Assembly (NCBI RefSeq): GCF_001280085.1 | Contig: NZ_LGED01000236.1 | Location: 1-45,321 of the forward strand | Reading direction: 5' to 3' | Origin: Saccharothrix sp. NRRL B-16348 | GTDB taxonomy: Bacteria > Actinomycetota > Actinomycetes > Mycobacteriales > Pseudonocardiaceae | Length of the DNA stretch: 45,321 bases | Notes under the pieces: model-generated | The model's database searches: none | What the model saw: the letters and a program-made list of their open reading frames with translations, nothing else | Told to the model about the DNA's origin: nothing | Made by a program: the position numbers and the translations under genes | Part shown: positions 43,967 to 45,321 of the stretch, one piece after another | Layout: each line of letters opens with the position of its first letter | How positions within the stretch are numbered: the first letter of the stretch is position 1

Positions 43967-45082
43967 CCTATAGTTGTCAAGCGGCCTGTGCGGTGTTGGT
44001 GGACAGGGTGCGCAGGGGTCGTAGCAGTGGGTGCGCAGGGGTCGTAGCAGTGCCCAGATTTCCCTGGCCAGTAGGCGTTTGAGGCAGCGGATGATCTCGG
44101 CCTTGGTCTTGCCTTCGGTGGTTCGTCGGGCGACGTAGGCGATGGTGGGCTGGTGGAAGCGCATGCGGACGATGACGACGCGGTAGAGGGCTGCGTTGGC
44201 CTGGCGGTGTCCGCCGCGGTTGAGTCGGTGTCGGTTGGTCATGCCGGAGGATGCCGGGATCGGGGCGACGCCGCACAGCCGTGCCCAGGCCGGTTCGGAG
44301 CGGACGCGGTCGATGTTGTCGCCGGCGACGATGAGCATCTCGGATGCGGTGTCGGCGCCGATGCCGAACGCGTCGACCAACTGGGGTACCAGTTGTCCGG
44401 TGAGCTGGGCCAGAAGTGCCTCGTGTGCCTTGATTTCGGCGTCGAGGTGTTGCCACCGGCGGGCGATGGCGCGCAGCGTGTGTTTGGTCGCGGCGGTGAC
44501 GGTGTCGACTGTGCCGGGGCGCAGGCCGGCGCAGCGGTGGATCAGCGCCATCTTCGTCAAGGGTTGCAGTTGCTCGCGCAGTTCGGGGTCGGCGGTGACG
44601 AGCACGGCTTTGAGGGTGATCATGGCGGAGGTGCGGGCCTTGACCGCGACGTCCTTGGCGACCTTGATCTGGCGGATCATCTCGACCGTGCCGTCGTTGG
44701 TCTTGGGCACGGCGGTGGCGGTGTTGTTCAGCACGGCGCGGGCGGCGTTCTCGGCGTCGATGGTGTCGCTCTTGCCGCGCAGCCTGCGGTCGCGTCGGTC
44801 GGTGCGCAGCACCTCGACCGCGCCCAGTCCGCGGCGGCGGACGGCGGAGGTCAGGCCGGCGCCGTAGGAGCCGGTGCCCTCGATGCCGAACACGAGCCGC
44901 TTCGCGCCGAATCCGGCGGCCCAGTCCAGCAGATGCTCGTAGCCGTCCTGGTCGGCGGGGAACGAGCGGTCGTCCAGGCGTCCGCCGATGTCGTCCAGGG
45001 CGACGGCGACGTGGATGTGTTTGTGGGTGTCGACGCCGATGACGACTCGACGCAACCTGGGATCGCGCTTCACACTGGGCAT
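43760..45082 (-). CDS. IS110-family transposase, C-terminally fused to IS3 OrfB remnant by a 23-bp duplication
   Basis: ATG 45082 follows GGAGGTGG. N-terminal RuvC-like DEDD domain: Asp18 in VVIGVDTHKH, Glu68 in FGIEGTGSYG, Asp106 and Asp109 in GKSDTIDAEN. C-terminal transposase_20 domain: TASEMLIVAGDN, RLCGVAPIPASSGMTNRHRL with the catalytic Ser at 278 or 279. The natural end would be ALLRPLRTLSTNTAQAA with TGA at 43977-43979. A 23-bp tandem duplication (44006-44028 and 44029-44051) shifts the frame after RPLRT, so translation runs through the element end into 68 codons of the IS3 transposase. The IS110 catalytic parts are complete. IS110 enzymes recombine DNA guided by a bridge RNA. Confidence 0.9.
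   Translation of the reverse strand: MPSVKRDPRLRRVVIGVDTHKHIHVAVALDDIGGRLDDRSFPADQDGYEHLLDWAAGFGAKRLVFGIEGTGSYGAGLTSAVRRRGLGAVEVLRTDRRDRRLRGKSDTIDAENAARAVLNNTATAVPKTNDGTVEMIRQIKVAKDVAVKARTSAMITLKAVLVTADPELREQLQPLTKMALIHRCAGLRPGTVDTVTAATKHTLRAIARRWQHLDAEIKAHEALLAQLTGQLVPQLVDAFGIGADTASEMLIVAGDNIDRVRSEPAWARLCGVAPIPASSGMTNRHRLNRGGHRQANAALYRVVIVRMRFHQPTIAYVARRTTEGKTKAEIIRCLKRLLAREIWALLRPLRTHCYDPCAPCPPTPHRPLDNYRSVNAVAESFFATLKTEIGTTVWDTRDDARRDVFAYLGYYNHDRLHSTLDYRTPHEARVDYRQDLTHVA
44006..44051. repeat. 23-bp perfect tandem duplication in the transposase 3' end
   Basis: Two adjacent identical 23-base units, 44006-44028 and 44029-44051. Since 23 is not a multiple of three the duplication changes the reading frame; removal of one unit restores the family-typical end. 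Confidence 0.93.
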
Positions 45083-45321
45083 CGTGGGCTCCACCTCCGG
45101 GACCGGGGACACGGGGCTCGTGACGCCGGCCGGTCGGGTGGACGGGACTGTGACGGGACCTGCTGCGATCAGGCTCCTATGAGGTCACTGCCCGTCCGGC
45201 CGGCACCACTGGGTGGTGCACCACCAGGCGGACGACAGATCAACAGCAAGGACACCCGAACCGCGGGGTCAGTCGTAAACAGGAGTCAGGCCGCCTGGTG
45301 GCAACCACCAGTCTCACAGTC
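45083..45321 (-). ncRNA. Candidate IS110 bridge RNA region
   Basis: About 240 non-coding bases upstream of the transposase start, the place where IS110-group elements encode their bridge RNA. It can fold: GGTGGTGCACCACC is a palindrome at 45212-45225, and CCACCAGGCGG (45221-45231) pairs with CCGCCTGGTGG (45291-45301). It contains ATAGGAGC (minus strand), also present at the right end of the element. Exact RNA ends cannot be read. Confidence 0.5.

Larger units (their letters stand above)
43965..45321 (-). mobile_element. IS110-family insertion sequence inside the IS3 element
   Basis: The right end is placed near 43965-43972, where the plus strand reads GCTCCTATAGTTG and the IS3 gene begins. 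The octamer GCTCCTAT recurs at 45167-45174 in the leader of the transposase gene, as expected either for a terminal core or for a donor guide in the bridge RNA. The left end was not located and may lie beyond the window. No terminal inverted repeats are seen, as usual for IS110. Confidence 0.7.

Overview
High-GC DNA with GTG and TTG starts, actinobacterial families (DUF3558 lipoprotein, LAXTG cell-wall anchor, HxlR/TetR/LysR regulators, streptogrisin-type protease, SARP/TPR-type regulator remnant) and a mycobacterial-type MSMEG_0565-0572 gene set. This points to a filamentous actinomycete, plausibly Pseudonocardiales; the rank is inferred from gene content only.

Layout. 1-3561: end of a small peptide or amino-acid ligase locus (two ATP-grasp enzymes, a small conserved protein, an MFS exporter) that continues off the left edge. 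3562-5327: debris of a P-loop ATPase, a ricin-B lectin and a frameshifted gene, followed by a small membrane protein. 5616-7355: secreted subtilase. 7789-9840: a secreted enzyme broken by two single-base insertions and 5' truncation, abutting an ISL3 transposase remnant. 9904-13776: regulators and small enzymes (DUF1330/HxlR, LysR/SDR, a GAF remnant, TetR). 13773-15038: glycosyltransferase, touching an IS630 remnant. 15236-24705: a potassium block with a KimA/APC-like permease divergent from kdpF-A-B-C-D, with kdpE reduced to its first 39 codons by a deletion that joins it to an alpha/beta-hydrolase tail. 24989-28819: two paralogous HTH regulators, each divergent from an enzyme gene (a DUF3887 hydrolase and an erythromycin-esterase-like protein), with near-identical operators. 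28889-33143: LAXTG-anchored surface protein, DUF3558 lipoprotein, decayed streptogrisin. 33930-42269: a complete nine-gene Nit1C-type operon. 42300-45321: a DUF5648-like secreted protein and nested insertion sequences (IS110 in IS3 in a TPR regulator gene).

The Nit1C operon is the most interesting block. Its genes mostly overlap or nearly touch: MSMEG_0570 protein, flavoprotein, amidohydrolase, MSMEG_0572 protein, radical SAM enzyme, GNAT-AIR synthase fusion, two tandem nitrilases and a glycosyltransferase. The second nitrilase has lost the catalytic Cys and Glu (both Asp) while the first keeps the full triad, so the pair looks like an enzyme plus a pseudoenzyme partner. The radical SAM protein has an unusual CX8CX2C cluster. 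The amidohydrolase is an addition I do not recognise from the core set. The product of such clusters is not something I can read from sequence; published work links them to nitrogen starvation and cyanide assimilation.

Many non-essential secreted or regulatory genes carry one-base frameshifts or IS debris. Either this is an eroding accessory region or some lesions are assembly errors; read-level data would decide.
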